From Mycobacterium parmense (GTDB lineage: Bacteria; Actinomycetota; Actinomycetes; Mycobacteriales; Mycobacteriaceae), in assembly GCF_010730575.1 (NCBI RefSeq), contig NZ_AP022614.1, positions 1,054,001-1,118,000 of the forward strand: a DNA stretch of 64,000 nucleotides. Reading direction: 5' to 3'. The notes below the pieces were generated by a model. The model searched no databases, had not been told where the DNA came from, and saw nothing but the letters and a program-made list of their open reading frames with translations. Below are positions 18,000 through 26,327 of the stretch, one piece after another; the stretch's first letter is position 1, and each line of letters begins with the position of its first letter. Position numbers and translations under genes: made by a program.

Positions 18000-18290
18000 G
18001 GCTTTTCGCCTTGTTCGGTGGCCAACTTCGGGATGGGCGAATCCGACGATATCGTCGATGTCGCACGGCCTTGCGTGAACTCGGGCCCGATTCGGTACCG
18101 GTGAACTTCCTCATCCCGTTCGAGGGCACCCGTTGGGTAGGCATTGGGAAGTGACCCCGCAACGCTACGCATCCTGGGGATGTTGGGATTCGCCTTCCCC
18201 GACGTCGAAGTCCGCATCGCCGGCGGACGCGAAATACATTTGCTCACGCTGCAACCGCTGGCACTACTCATATCCTCTCCCCGGTAATTC
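18000..18290 (+). pseudogene. Biotin synthase (bioB) fragment, frameshifted
   Basis: Across shifting plus-strand frames the sequence encodes pieces of the BioB radical-SAM barrel: MGESDDIVDVA, then LRELGPDSVPVNFLIPFEGT, then [20 protein letters not shown] and [10 protein letters not shown]. At least two single-base shifts separate them, the first between VAR and ALREL. Both ends of the gene are missing, including the N-terminal CxxxCxxC cluster. This is a relic, not a working gene. Confidence 0.8.
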
Positions 18291-18864
18291 GGTCCTGAGG
18301 TACCCGGGCCGAGCGTCAGAGTGTCGTGCCCGTGGGAGGGCCGTCGAACTTCGCGCCGACCGCCGAAGCGCTGCTGGCGCAATCCGATACAGCCCCAAAA
18401 CTCGTCGTCGTCGCGGAGCGCGATCAGACCCCGGCAGAAGCTCGAATCCAGCGAGACTTCGCCGACCGCGAGATCAAAGCTAAAGTCGTGATTCTCGAGC
18501 CCGGTTTGGCATCCGTCCTTGGCATCCTTGAACCAGGTACCGACGTCGGAGGGAGCTCCTAGCTCGCGACGACCAATAAATTTGTCGCGCATCCAGTACA
18601 GCCTCTAAACGGCGGAGTTCCCCAGACAGTCAGATAAGTTGTTCTCCCTCCTCGGCATAAACATCCCCTAGACGTAGCGACTGGCATAGCCCGTCGCGCC
18701 AGCACGGAGAGTATGCGGGAATCGAATATGCAGTGTTACCGGTAAGTTTCCCGTGAGTTCAGCCGGATTGAAGCGATTTCAGTTGGAACCCACGGCCTTT
18801 CGGCTGTGAAGGTTCATAACTGCGGCGGGTTCGCGGGCCCTGAGTCTGGCGGCGTTGGGTGGCA
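18291..18864. other. 574 bases without an assignable gene
   Basis: A 78-codon plus frame at 18326-18562 (VVGGPSNFAPTAEAL type start, then KLVVVAERDQTPAE) is open but unrecognised. The remainder has frequent stops. It lies between the bioB relic and the recombinase operon and may include the left boundary of that element; no clear terminal repeat was found. Confidence 0.45.
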
Positions 18865-20136
18865 CTACGGTTCTACCGGCTGCTCGAGTTCGTCGCTGAG
18901 CAGCCGTTCGGCCACGGTGGTGTAGCGCCGTGCGGTGTTGTGGGAGATGCCGAAGACGAGAGACAGGTGCAGTGGGTCCGGGCCTGCGGTCAGCGCTTCG
19001 TGAAGGATTCGGTCGGCACGGATGCGTTCGATCGTGAATCCATTGTCGCTCAACGATTGTTTCACCGATTTTTGACTGACCGGCGTTGTGCGCAATGCAG
19101 TTTTCGTCGTGAGTAGAACGTGCCGGTTCGGAGTGTGGGGCCATCTGTCCCGGCGGTGGTCGAGCCATGTGTTCAGCGCTCTGTGGGTGAGCTCGCCGAG
19201 CCGTTGGTTGTGTCCGGCAAGGGTGATCCGCCGGTTCGGCAGGTCGATGTCGTCGAGCACCAGTTTGCGTATAACGGCTGTGCGGCAGGCATGTTCGACG
19301 CTCAGCGCCACGACGAGGCGTTCAAGCGGTTCGCTGGCGAGCTGTTCGATCGAGCGCACCTCGTCATCGGTGATGGGCAGGAGGTCCTGGTCTACTGGTT
19401 GGCTCTTCAAACCCGCTGTTGGGTTGCTGAAGACCAGAGCATTCTTCTTGGCGTGCCGGAACAGCGACCGCAGCGCCTTGATCAGATTGTGGCGCTGGTT
19501 TCCCTGAAACGGCCGCAGCGCCGCGTCGACGTCGGCCCTGGTGACCTCCCTGAGATGCTCGTAGGAGGTGGACCAGTGCGCGAGAAGGGGCTTGACCGAG
19601 CCGAAGTAGCTGTAGAGCGTCCTCGGTGATCGTGGGCGAGCACGTGCGCCGCCGACCAACAGGGTAAGGAGCCAGTGGTGGGCCGGCTCGGCGAATCCTG
19701 GCGGAAGTTCCGCGGTGACGCGGTCGATCCAGGCACGGATCGGAGGTTCGGTGTCGTCTTTCAGCAGGTCGAAGTGGGATAGGATTTCGACGAGCCTGCG
19801 ACGGGACGCGAGCCGATGCGGCCGGGTTCGAACCTCGGTGAGCGGCACGCGATCACCGGTGGGCCGACCGGCCAGAAGGGTGAGCAGGGCGTCGAGGCAT
19901 CGGTTTGTGGTCTCACCGCACCAATCGTGGGCGGCACCGAGTTCCCGGGCGTGTATCGCGGCGGCCGCGAGCACGGGGTCGTCGGATTCCAAGGCTGGAT
20001 GCCGCCGGGGCGGGCGAGGAGGCAGTCCCGCCTTTCTGCGTTGGTAGGACGCTCTTCTTGAACAGCTTCTGCCGCAGTATTTTTGGTCGCGGCGACTGTT
20101 GGCAGGCAGCGCAGTCCCGCAGTGCAGGCAGTTCAT
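18865..20136 (-). CDS. Zinc-ribbon, recombinase-like protein (third gene of recombinase operon)
   Basis: 423-aa protein. An N-terminal CLHCG...KYCGRSC zinc-binding motif is followed by a SAM-like helical core-binding region and a C-terminal tyrosine-recombinase-like domain. The first catalytic Arg region (EHACRTAVIRKLVLDDIDL) is present. The usual HxxR box reads RADR, and a Tyr lies at about residue 405 in NTARRYTT. The catalytic set is therefore degenerate; it may be an accessory DNA-binding partner. Its ATG overlaps the upstream HTH gene stop by four bases. Confidence 0.7.
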   Translation of the reverse strand: MNCLHCGTALPANSRRDQKYCGRSCSRRASYQRRKAGLPPRPPRRHPALESDDPVLAAAAIHARELGAAHDWCGETTNRCLDALLTLLAGRPTGDRVPLTEVRTRPHRLASRRRLVEILSHFDLLKDDTEPPIRAWIDRVTAELPPGFAEPAHHWLLTLLVGGARARPRSPRTLYSYFGSVKPLLAHWSTSYEHLREVTRADVDAALRPFQGNQRHNLIKALRSLFRHAKKNALVFSNPTAGLKSQPVDQDLLPITDDEVRSIEQLASEPLERLVVALSVEHACRTAVIRKLVLDDIDLPNRRITLAGHNQRLGELTHRALNTWLDHRRDRWPHTPNRHVLLTTKTALRTTPVSQKSVKQSLSDNGFTIERIRADRILHEALTAGPDPLHLSLVFGISHNTARRYTTVAERLLSDELEQPVEP

Positions 20137-20456
20137 CGCGGCGGCAGCGACCTGCCGGCGCGAGTGCGCGGCGTGACCGACCGGGCCTCACCGACCGCCG
20201 CTGACTCGTCGTCGGTGACGGGCGTGGCCGCTGCCACGGTTTCGGGTTCGGGAATCAGCAACTCGTCGACCCCGCAGCCGAGGACGGCGCAGATGACGTC
20301 CAGGTCGTTCAGTTTGATGGCGTTGGGGTTGCCCGACCACAGGCCCGACATCTTGCCGGCGCTGATGACCAGACCGCGGTCGGCGAGCATCCGCTGGAGT
20401 TCGCTGGCCTTCCAGATGCCGCGATTGGCCGCGGCCAATCGCAGGTTCCATTTCAT
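20133..20456 (-). CDS. Small Cro/XRE-type HTH protein (second gene of recombinase operon)
   Basis: 107-aa protein with a Cro/C1-type helix-turn-helix (KASELQRMLADRG, then SAGKMSGLWSGNPNAIKLNDLDVICAVL). It ends in a basic, Pro/Arg-rich tail. The ATG at 20454-20456 is chosen because it overlaps the stop of the upstream recombinase as ATGA; a longer upstream reading would run antisense over that gene's coding overlap. The stop overlaps the next gene in the same way. It may regulate or assist the two recombinases. Confidence 0.8.
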   Translation of the reverse strand: MKWNLRLAAANRGIWKASELQRMLADRGLVISAGKMSGLWSGNPNAIKLNDLDVICAVLGCGVDELLIPEPETVAAATPVTDDESAAVGEARSVTPRTRAGRSLPPR

Positions 20457-21550
20457 CGAGCGAGTCCTTTCCATCGATCGGCGACCCGGCGTTGCCCGGT
20501 GACCCAGGCATCTTCGACGTGGGTGGCGTGCACGTGGATATACCGAGCCGTTGTGCCCGTCCAGGCGTGACCTAATAGTTCCTGGATCGCGAATAGGTTC
20601 ATACCGGCCAGATAAAGCTGGGATGCGCAGAAATGCCGCAGCACATGCGGTGTCAGCTTCCCCGACCACCTCGGCAGATATCGGTCGGTGGCCTCGGCCA
20701 GGGCGCGGCGATAGACGTCGGCGGTCGCGCGCATACACGTCCCGTCGATGTTCTTGCGTTCGGACGGAAACAGCGGCGCAGCATGGTTTTTCGGGTCGAC
20801 ATCGAACAGGCCCAGCACGTCTTCGATGAACCACTGCAGGCTGCGGTCGGCGCCGTTGATCAGTGGCACTACCCGCGGCTTGGGACCTTTGCGACGAGAT
20901 CCCTTGCCATGACGGACGTTCAGCTTGCCGAACCGGCCCAGCTCCCAGCGCACGTCATCCAGGTCGAGCATCCGCGCCTCGTTGATCCGCAATCCGACAT
21001 CGGCCACCAGGCGAGCCACGGCGTAGTTTCGGGCGGTCGGGGCGAACTTGCGGCAGGTGACCAGCTCCCCGCGCCACCCCGCGAACAGCTGCTCCACCTC
21101 GTCGGCGGTCGGCGGGATGCGCAGCTGCGGATCCACCCACGCCCGCGGTCGGTTGATCTCATCGAGCGGGCACTCGATGACCCGGCCGCTGAGATTGTGC
21201 AACTCGACCTTGTGACGCAGTTCGAGGAACTGAAAGTACACCGTCAGCGCGGCCGCCCGCCCGGTCCGAGTCGACGCCCGGGCATCACGCAGCACCTTGC
21301 CGAAGTAGGTGTCGGCGTCAGCAGGCTGGATCTCCCACAGCGGCCGACCGAACCAGTCCCGGATCAGCTCAAGGTGATTCACGTCGTTGCGGATGGTCGA
21401 GTCGACCAACCCGGCCGATGCCCGGGCAAGGACGAATCCGGCCAGCACATCGGTCTCGAAGCCGGCGAGCTCATCCTCGGTCGCCGGTGCCCGCTGCTCC
21501 CTCAGGTCCCGCACGACAGCCAGAGCCAACCCACGCCTCCTCAACTTCAC
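20453..21550 (-). CDS. Tyrosine recombinase / site-specific integrase (first gene of operon)
   Basis: 365-aa tyrosine recombinase with a full active-site set: Arg188 (GLRINEARML), Lys216 (RHGKGSR), His302 and Arg305 (TPHVLRH), His328 (LLGHAW) and nucleophile Tyr337 (TTARYIH). An N-terminal SAM-like core-binding domain precedes it. GTG start at 21550. It leads a three-gene operon with two 4-base overlaps. This composition (active recombinase, small HTH, degenerate recombinase) resembles multi-recombinase mobile modules, but no attachment site is identified. Confidence 0.88.
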   Translation of the reverse strand: MKLRRRGLALAVVRDLREQRAPATEDELAGFETDVLAGFVLARASAGLVDSTIRNDVNHLELIRDWFGRPLWEIQPADADTYFGKVLRDARASTRTGRAAALTVYFQFLELRHKVELHNLSGRVIECPLDEINRPRAWVDPQLRIPPTADEVEQLFAGWRGELVTCRKFAPTARNYAVARLVADVGLRINEARMLDLDDVRWELGRFGKLNVRHGKGSRRKGPKPRVVPLINGADRSLQWFIEDVLGLFDVDPKNHAAPLFPSERKNIDGTCMRATADVYRRALAEATDRYLPRWSGKLTPHVLRHFCASQLYLAGMNLFAIQELLGHAWTGTTARYIHVHATHVEDAWVTGQRRVADRWKGLAR

Positions 21551-21861
21551 CCACAGTGAAGAATCATCAGCTGATCAGTTATCCAGTCGGCAAAGATGAT
21601 GCCACTTCATTCGCGGGTTTTGCAGCAGGGACACGCCCACAACAGCTGGTCCAGGCACTCGACGGGCTGGCGCACACCACTCGGTGGCTCAGGAACCCGT
21701 CGACTGTTGGTTAGAGACAGGCCGCCGGGCAGGCAAGGCAATCAAGCCGATCGAGCTAACGCGTAGCTACGCGCCACGCCGTGCCGACGAGCTGATGGGC
21801 ACAACGTTTCGTCTGGCTTTTAGCAGCTCAACATCTTTGCCAGAGACCTTTTCGTACGAGG
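21551..21861. other. 311 bases upstream of the recombinase operon, no gene
   Basis: Presumed promoter region of the recombinase operon and right boundary of that element. No matching terminal inverted repeat was found against the left side near 18.6-18.86 kb. Toward 21.83-21.86 kb the sequence begins to resemble an out-of-frame part of phzF. Confidence 0.4.
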
Positions 21862-22161
21862 CCCCTGGCCGCGCTCGCCACGCTGGAAACGCGTGGCCTT
21901 ATCATCACCGCGCCGGGAAGGGCTGGCGTCGACTTCGTTTCCCGCTTCTTCGCGCCGGCCGCAGGTATCGACGAGGACCCGGTGACGGCCTCGGCCCACT
22001 GCACACTTGGGGCCTACTGGTCGGCCAAGCTGAAGAAGACCGCCCTGACCGCACACCAAGTATCAGCACGCGGCGGTTGCATCGACGTGGACGTAAGCGG
22101 CAGCCGCGTCGACCTGACCGGGGGAGCAGTAACCATCACGCGTGGCGAAATAGCCGTCTGA
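21862..22161 (+). pseudogene. PhzF-family isomerase, C-terminal fragment
   Basis: A 99-codon frame encodes the C-terminal third of a PhzF-type protein: LAALATLETRGLIITAPG, FVSRFFAPAAGIDEDPVT, ASAHCTLGAYW, then QVSARGGCIDVDV and a normal stop. The N-terminal two thirds, including the catalytic Glu region, are absent and no start codon fits. The cut lies next to the recombinase operon, so loss of the 5' part by that element is plausible. The frame is otherwise undamaged, suggesting recent truncation. Confidence 0.8.
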
Positions 22162-22198
22162 CCGCCCCCATCCCTGAGCACATCAACCGCAGCGCACA

Positions 22199-23023
22199 TC
22201 ACACATCGCCATTCGGACGGCTTCCCGCATGGAGATTCCACTGGCCGCAATCCGGCGCCAGGACGTCGTTGACGTCGACTTCGAATCCGCCGACCAGCGG
22301 GCCGGGATTGGACGCGGTGCTCACGATGCGCTGGTAGAGAACGGCGGCGGGGTGGACCTGATTGCCGGACCACGCGCGAGTCTGCCACGCCCACCGCCGG
22401 CCGGCCGTGCTCGAAGACCCGATGACGCCATCGGTCACGGCCCACTGGCATACGTTGATGCCTCCGTAGACCCCGGTGCGCTGGACACCAAGAACCGAGT
22501 TGATTCCGCGAAACCACTGCAGCGCGACGCGATTCCAGGTGTCGTGGTTGATGTCCTCGTCGATGGTGAAGAAAATCGGCGCGCCCTGGCCGCCGCCCGC
22601 CGCGGTGTGCAGCTGCCAGGCGGTGCGCGCGTCCGCGATGCCGCCGGCGTAACCCCGCGTGAAGTCCGACGGTGCCGACCCACCTGGCTTGCCGTATTGG
22701 TAGTTACTGACGATCACCAGGCCCGCGGCCGTCAGCGACTCGGCATAGGACCGAGTGATCGGCTTGGCGCCGAACGACGAGCCGGGACGTGACAACGAAA
22801 CGTAGTTGACCACCCCGCGATAGCCGGCTGCCCGAATCTGCTGCGCCGGAATCTGATGCGCGGCGAAGTCGATCAGTTGCGGAACGGCGGCGGCCGCCGC
22901 GGGCATGCCACAGCCTAGTGATACCGCACCCAGGCCGGCCAATGCGGTGGCGTAGCGCAGCGCGTCGCGCCGGGAAATCGTACGCGGTCGCCCATCGCTG
23001 GCCGCCGGGGCCACATTCTGCAT
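22199..23023 (-). CDS. Tat-exported DUF1906 protein (Rv2525c-like)
   Basis: 274-aa protein with a twin-arginine signal (TISRRDALRYATAL, core, AAAA cleavage region) and a DUF1906 glycoside-hydrolase-like barrel: LIDFAAHQIPAQQ, YRGVVNYVS, IVSNYQYGK, IFFTIDEDIN, GVYGGINVCQWAV and FEVDVN. The acidic pair in TIDEDIN resembles the catalytic region of lysozyme-like barrels. In M. tuberculosis the related Rv2525c is Tat-exported and linked to cell-wall biology. A cell-wall role is inferred from this similarity. Confidence 0.86.
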   Translation of the reverse strand: MQNVAPAASDGRPRTISRRDALRYATALAGLGAVSLGCGMPAAAAAVPQLIDFAAHQIPAQQIRAAGYRGVVNYVSLSRPGSSFGAKPITRSYAESLTAAGLVIVSNYQYGKPGGSAPSDFTRGYAGGIADARTAWQLHTAAGGGQGAPIFFTIDEDINHDTWNRVALQWFRGINSVLGVQRTGVYGGINVCQWAVTDGVIGSSSTAGRRWAWQTRAWSGNQVHPAAVLYQRIVSTASNPGPLVGGFEVDVNDVLAPDCGQWNLHAGSRPNGDV

Positions 23024-23252
23024 CGCGTGATGTTAGCGACGCGACAGCTGTGAACGATAGGGCTGCACTTGGTTGCGTATCCAAATGGATACCGGGCGGT
23101 GACCGTTGAGCCGGTTATTGTTTGCGCGCCGCGCAACTTTGTGCTGTGACCGTTAGGAATCGTTACCGCGTTGGTGATTTCGCACTCTTATCCTTGGATT
23201 TCGAAGGATGCGACGCTTTCAAGCTCGGCATCCGCAAGCCAAGGGGGCTGAC

Positions 23253-23501
23253 ATGACGACCGCTATGACCGCGCACGAGGCATTCGAGGAAGACCCTGCC
23301 GACACAGCTGACGACGTCACCTTGGCGGTCGCGAAACTCAACGCTGGCGCCCATCGAGCGGACTCTGCTCTCGCCGGACGGAAGCCGCGCTGGCAAGCCA
23401 CCGAAGAGGAGATCCTGCGCGGGGCGATCACGGTGATATTGGTAGCCCTCTTGGTGGTGATCGGTGTCGCCACGGGTGCGATCTTGACGCCGACCGGTTG
23501 A
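23253..23501 (+). CDS. Small single-pass membrane protein
   Basis: 82-aa protein: acidic N-terminal part (EAFEEDPADTADD), a basic patch (GRKPRW) and one C-terminal membrane segment (VILVALLVVIGVATGAIL). ATG at 23253 has AAGGGGG about seven bases upstream, so the longer frame is not needed. No family recognised. It would sit in the membrane with a mostly cytoplasmic N-terminus. Confidence 0.55.
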   Translation: MTTAMTAHEAFEEDPADTADDVTLAVAKLNAGAHRADSALAGRKPRWQATEEEILRGAITVILVALLVVIGVATGAILTPTG

Positions 23502-23696
23502 TCGTTGCCACGGTCGACGACCGTTGCGTCACGCCTGGTCGTTGTTCTTGCACGCACCCCCGCCGTGTACACGATCAATTTCGATGAGAGCGCTGACGCG
23601 CGCTCGATCTCGCCGGGGGTAGGGCTGCCCCCGATAGTGCTGAGACAACGCATCAATATCGGTCATGCCGTCGTCGTCGTAGATATCGGCCCTCAA

Positions 23697-24608
23697 TCAC
23701 CTAGTCCTGAATGATTTTCCGTTGGATGCTTCACGCTCGGTCGCCAGCCTCTCTTGGGTTGCCGCCCACGACGCCAGGAGCGCGAGACCGTCAGCGGTCG
23801 GCGTGCCCGCGGGCGCGGTGTAGATGATGAGGTGCAGGCCCGGGTCGACGGGCAGCTCCAGAGACTCGACGTCCAACTCGAGCTGACCGACGATCGGATG
23901 ACGCAAGCGCTTGCGTCCGAATCGTTGCATCCGCACGTCATGAGATGCCCACCGTTGCCGGAATAGCTCACTGCACGTTGATAATTCGCCGACTAGGGCG
24001 ATCAGCTGCTCGTCGTGCGGATTGCGGCCGGCTTCCATGCGTAGCTTCGCGGCCGCGTCGCCGGCCATTTGGTCGTAGTCGACAAAGAAATCTTTGGCCG
24101 CCTCGGGAGCTAAGTAGACGAACCGCGCCGTGTTCGCTGGCCGACGCGGGTCGGCCAGCACCGGTGAATACAGCGCGCGGGCGAGTTGATTCATGGCGAG
24201 CACGTCATAACGTCCGTTACGGACCCAGGCCGGCGCATCGGAGATGGCGTCGAGCACCTGCTGCAGCGTCGAGCGCACCGTCACGGCAGGCCTGCGCCTG
24301 CGTCGGCCGCTGGGCGCCCCGGCTTGGCGCGCGAGGTGGAACAGGTGGTCGCGCTCGGCCTCGTCGAGTTGCAGGGCAGAGGCCAACGCGTCGAGCACGC
24401 CATCGGAGGCACCGGCGAGGCTACCGCGCTCCATGCGCACGTAATAGTCGACCGATACCCCCGCCAGGAGCGCTACCTCCTCGCGACGCAGACCTTTGAC
24501 CCGACGATTGCCGCCGCGAGCGGGCAAACCCGCCTGCTCGGGTGCGATGCGGGCGCGACGCGAACTGAGAAATTCCCGGATGTCGGCGCGGAGATCCATC
24601 GTGGCCAT
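23697..24608 (-). CDS. XRE regulator with MmyB-like ligand domain
   Basis: 303-aa regulator: an N-terminal Cro/C1 helix-turn-helix (GLRREEVALLAGVSVDYYVRMERG) and a C-terminal MmyB-like domain (APAWVRNGRYDVLAMNQLARALY, ELSTCSELFRQRWASHDVR, HPIVGQLELDVESL). This domain pair is common in actinobacteria and often controls an adjacent SDR or oxidoreductase. It follows an SDR on the same strand by 46 bases, so the two are probably one operon and the SDR its target. ATG at 24608 or at 24599. Confidence 0.88.
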   Translation of the reverse strand: MATMDLRADIREFLSSRRARIAPEQAGLPARGGNRRVKGLRREEVALLAGVSVDYYVRMERGSLAGASDGVLDALASALQLDEAERDHLFHLARQAGAPSGRRRRRPAVTVRSTLQQVLDAISDAPAWVRNGRYDVLAMNQLARALYSPVLADPRRPANTARFVYLAPEAAKDFFVDYDQMAGDAAAKLRMEAGRNPHDEQLIALVGELSTCSELFRQRWASHDVRMQRFGRKRLRHPIVGQLELDVESLELPVDPGLHLIIYTAPAGTPTADGLALLASWAATQERLATEREASNGKSFRTR

Positions 24609-24654
24609 ACCCCTACCGTAAGCCCGACCTGCAGCCCCAGGGGGGCGCCGACGC

Positions 24655-25461
24655 TTAGGGCGTACCCGTGGCGGTCGTCGCGATGCCGCCGTCGACCGGG
24701 ATGATGGTGCCCGTGAGGTAGGACCCAGCCCGGCTAGCGAGAAACACGGCGATACCCGCCATGTCGTCGTCGCGGCCGAGCCGGCGCAGAGGGGCCGCCG
24801 CCGCGACGGTGTCGCCGATGGCATCGAGCGTGGACGCCATCATCTGCGACGGGAATACTCCCGGTGCTACCGCATTTACCGTGACGTGCTGGGGACCCAG
24901 CTCTCGGGCAAGCACTCGGGTGAGTTGATGGAGCGCCGCTTTGCTGCTGGCGTACGAATAGTTGGGTGACTGGGCGACGTGGATGGCGGCGATGCTGCCG
25001 ATGTTGATGATCCGCGCGGGATCGTCGGCCGTCCCCGCCGTGCGAAGTGCGGGGAGCAGCGCCTGCACCAGCCAGAATGGCGACTTGAGGTTGAGGTCGA
25101 GCACTGCGTCCCACGCCTCGTCCGGGAACGTCGCCAGCGGCTCGCGCCACATCGCTCCCGCGTTGTTGACGAGGATGTCCAGGCGTTTCGAGTTGCCGTT
25201 GATCAGGTCAGCGAGGCGCAGACACTCGTCGTGCCTGGACAGGTCGGCGGGGACAGCTTGAACATCGCCGAATTCGGACAGCGCATGCTGCGCCTCCGCG
25301 CACGCGTCTGCCTTGCGTGAGCTGATGACGACGCGGGCGCCCGCCTGCAGAAGGCCGCGCGCGATCATCATCCCAATGCCCCTGGTGCCCCCAGTGACAA
25401 GAGCGTACTTCCCACTGAGATCGAAACGTTCTGTGTGAGTCGTTAATTGGCCGTCCGGCAT
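24655..25461 (-). CDS. SDR-family oxidoreductase
   Basis: 268-aa classical short-chain dehydrogenase. Cofactor motif TGGTRGIG, NNAG motif (ILVNNAGAM), catalytic Ser in IINIGSIAA, and YSYASSKAAL supplying the Tyr-x3-Lys pair. C-terminal VDGGIAT is typical. ATG at 25461 has GGAG about five bases upstream; 54 further upstream codons have no SDR similarity. Upstream of, and probably co-transcribed with, the MmyB-type XRE regulator. Substrate unknown. Confidence 0.9.
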   Translation of the reverse strand: MPDGQLTTHTERFDLSGKYALVTGGTRGIGMMIARGLLQAGARVVISSRKADACAEAQHALSEFGDVQAVPADLSRHDECLRLADLINGNSKRLDILVNNAGAMWREPLATFPDEAWDAVLDLNLKSPFWLVQALLPALRTAGTADDPARIINIGSIAAIHVAQSPNYSYASSKAALHQLTRVLARELGPQHVTVNAVAPGVFPSQMMASTLDAIGDTVAAAAPLRRLGRDDDMAGIAVFLASRAGSYLTGTIIPVDGGIATTATGTP

Positions 25462-25834
25462 TGGTCTCCGTTTCTTCTGTCGTGGAAGAATGCGCCCGCT
25501 TGGTCGTCCGCACCAGATCCACCACTTCTCCTCGGTCCAGCTGGGAGCCGACTCAACCAGGTTGACAGGCCTTTCGGACGTCTGGGAGACCCTGGCGATA
25601 CAGGTACTGGGAGAGCCACCCATGCCTGTGCGCGACCGTAGCGTGTGCCGTCACGTTGACTCTGCAGTTTCGGAGGGCCTACGGACAGGCGACAGGCAAC
25701 AACGAGAATGGGTGCGGTTGCCGGCAGGCCGGAGCGCGGGGTAGACAGCCACCGGTGCCCCGCGGGGAATGCCTCTTAGACAACGCCGTTGATGGGTATC
25801 AGCGTCCGGCCCGCACCGAACGCTCGGGCTCCGC
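25462..25834. other. 373 bases between SDR promoter and small lipoprotein, no gene
   Basis: Contains the promoter side of the SDR gene (minus strand) and the downstream end of a small lipoprotein gene. Open frames here are short and unrecognised. Confidence 0.4.
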
Positions 25835-26002
25835 TTAACCGACGCCCGGCGACTGCGTGGGGACAGGGGCCGGAGCAGGCACGTGATGAAAAAGTGCGCA
25901 ACCGGAGGCGAGGGTAGCCGAGATAACGACCAGCACCCCAACGATCGCCTGGGTTGCCCTGACGCGCGCGCCCCTTGCTGGTGTCTTTCGTGCGCTCATC
26001 AT
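25835..26002 (-). CDS. Small lipoprotein
   Basis: 55-aa predicted lipoprotein. A basic N-terminus (MMSARKTPARGARVR) leads to a hydrophobic core ending LASGC, a lipobox-like site, followed by a short His/Pro-rich tail (ALFHHVPAPAPVP). AAAGGCG lies about five bases before the ATG. Divergent from the methyltransferase. No family recognised. Confidence 0.5.
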   Translation of the reverse strand: MMSARKTPARGARVRATQAIVGVLVVISATLASGCALFHHVPAPAPVPTQSPGVG

Positions 26003-26327
26003 TCGCGCCTTTCGCTGAGTCGTGACTGGACGTTGCCCGACAACACCTTTCGTGCTCAACGTACGCCGCAACACGGCTTGGACGATGGATCGTCTGAATG
26101 ACCGCGAGATGAACATTATCTGGATGCCTGGCACCGTCAGTTTCAATCACATTCGCAAACAACAGTTCTCGCGTTTGATCACGCCTCGGCGCGCTCTACG
26201 CGGCAAAGCGGATTGCGGCAACGGTTCCCGGGATAACCTCGTAGGACGCCAAGGTGTAGCAATGCGATGGGCGACGACTGAGGCGCCAGCAGGCCAGGTG
26301 GGTAGAAAGCTGGCTACTGTGATCGGC

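Noticed and set aside
17969..18592. 207-codon minus-strand frame
   Set aside because: It overlies the bioB relic, whose similarity is on the plus strand.
21684..22337. 217-codon plus frame over the phzF fragment
   Set aside because: Arg/Pro-rich product; the phzF similarity is in another plus frame with a normal stop at 22161.
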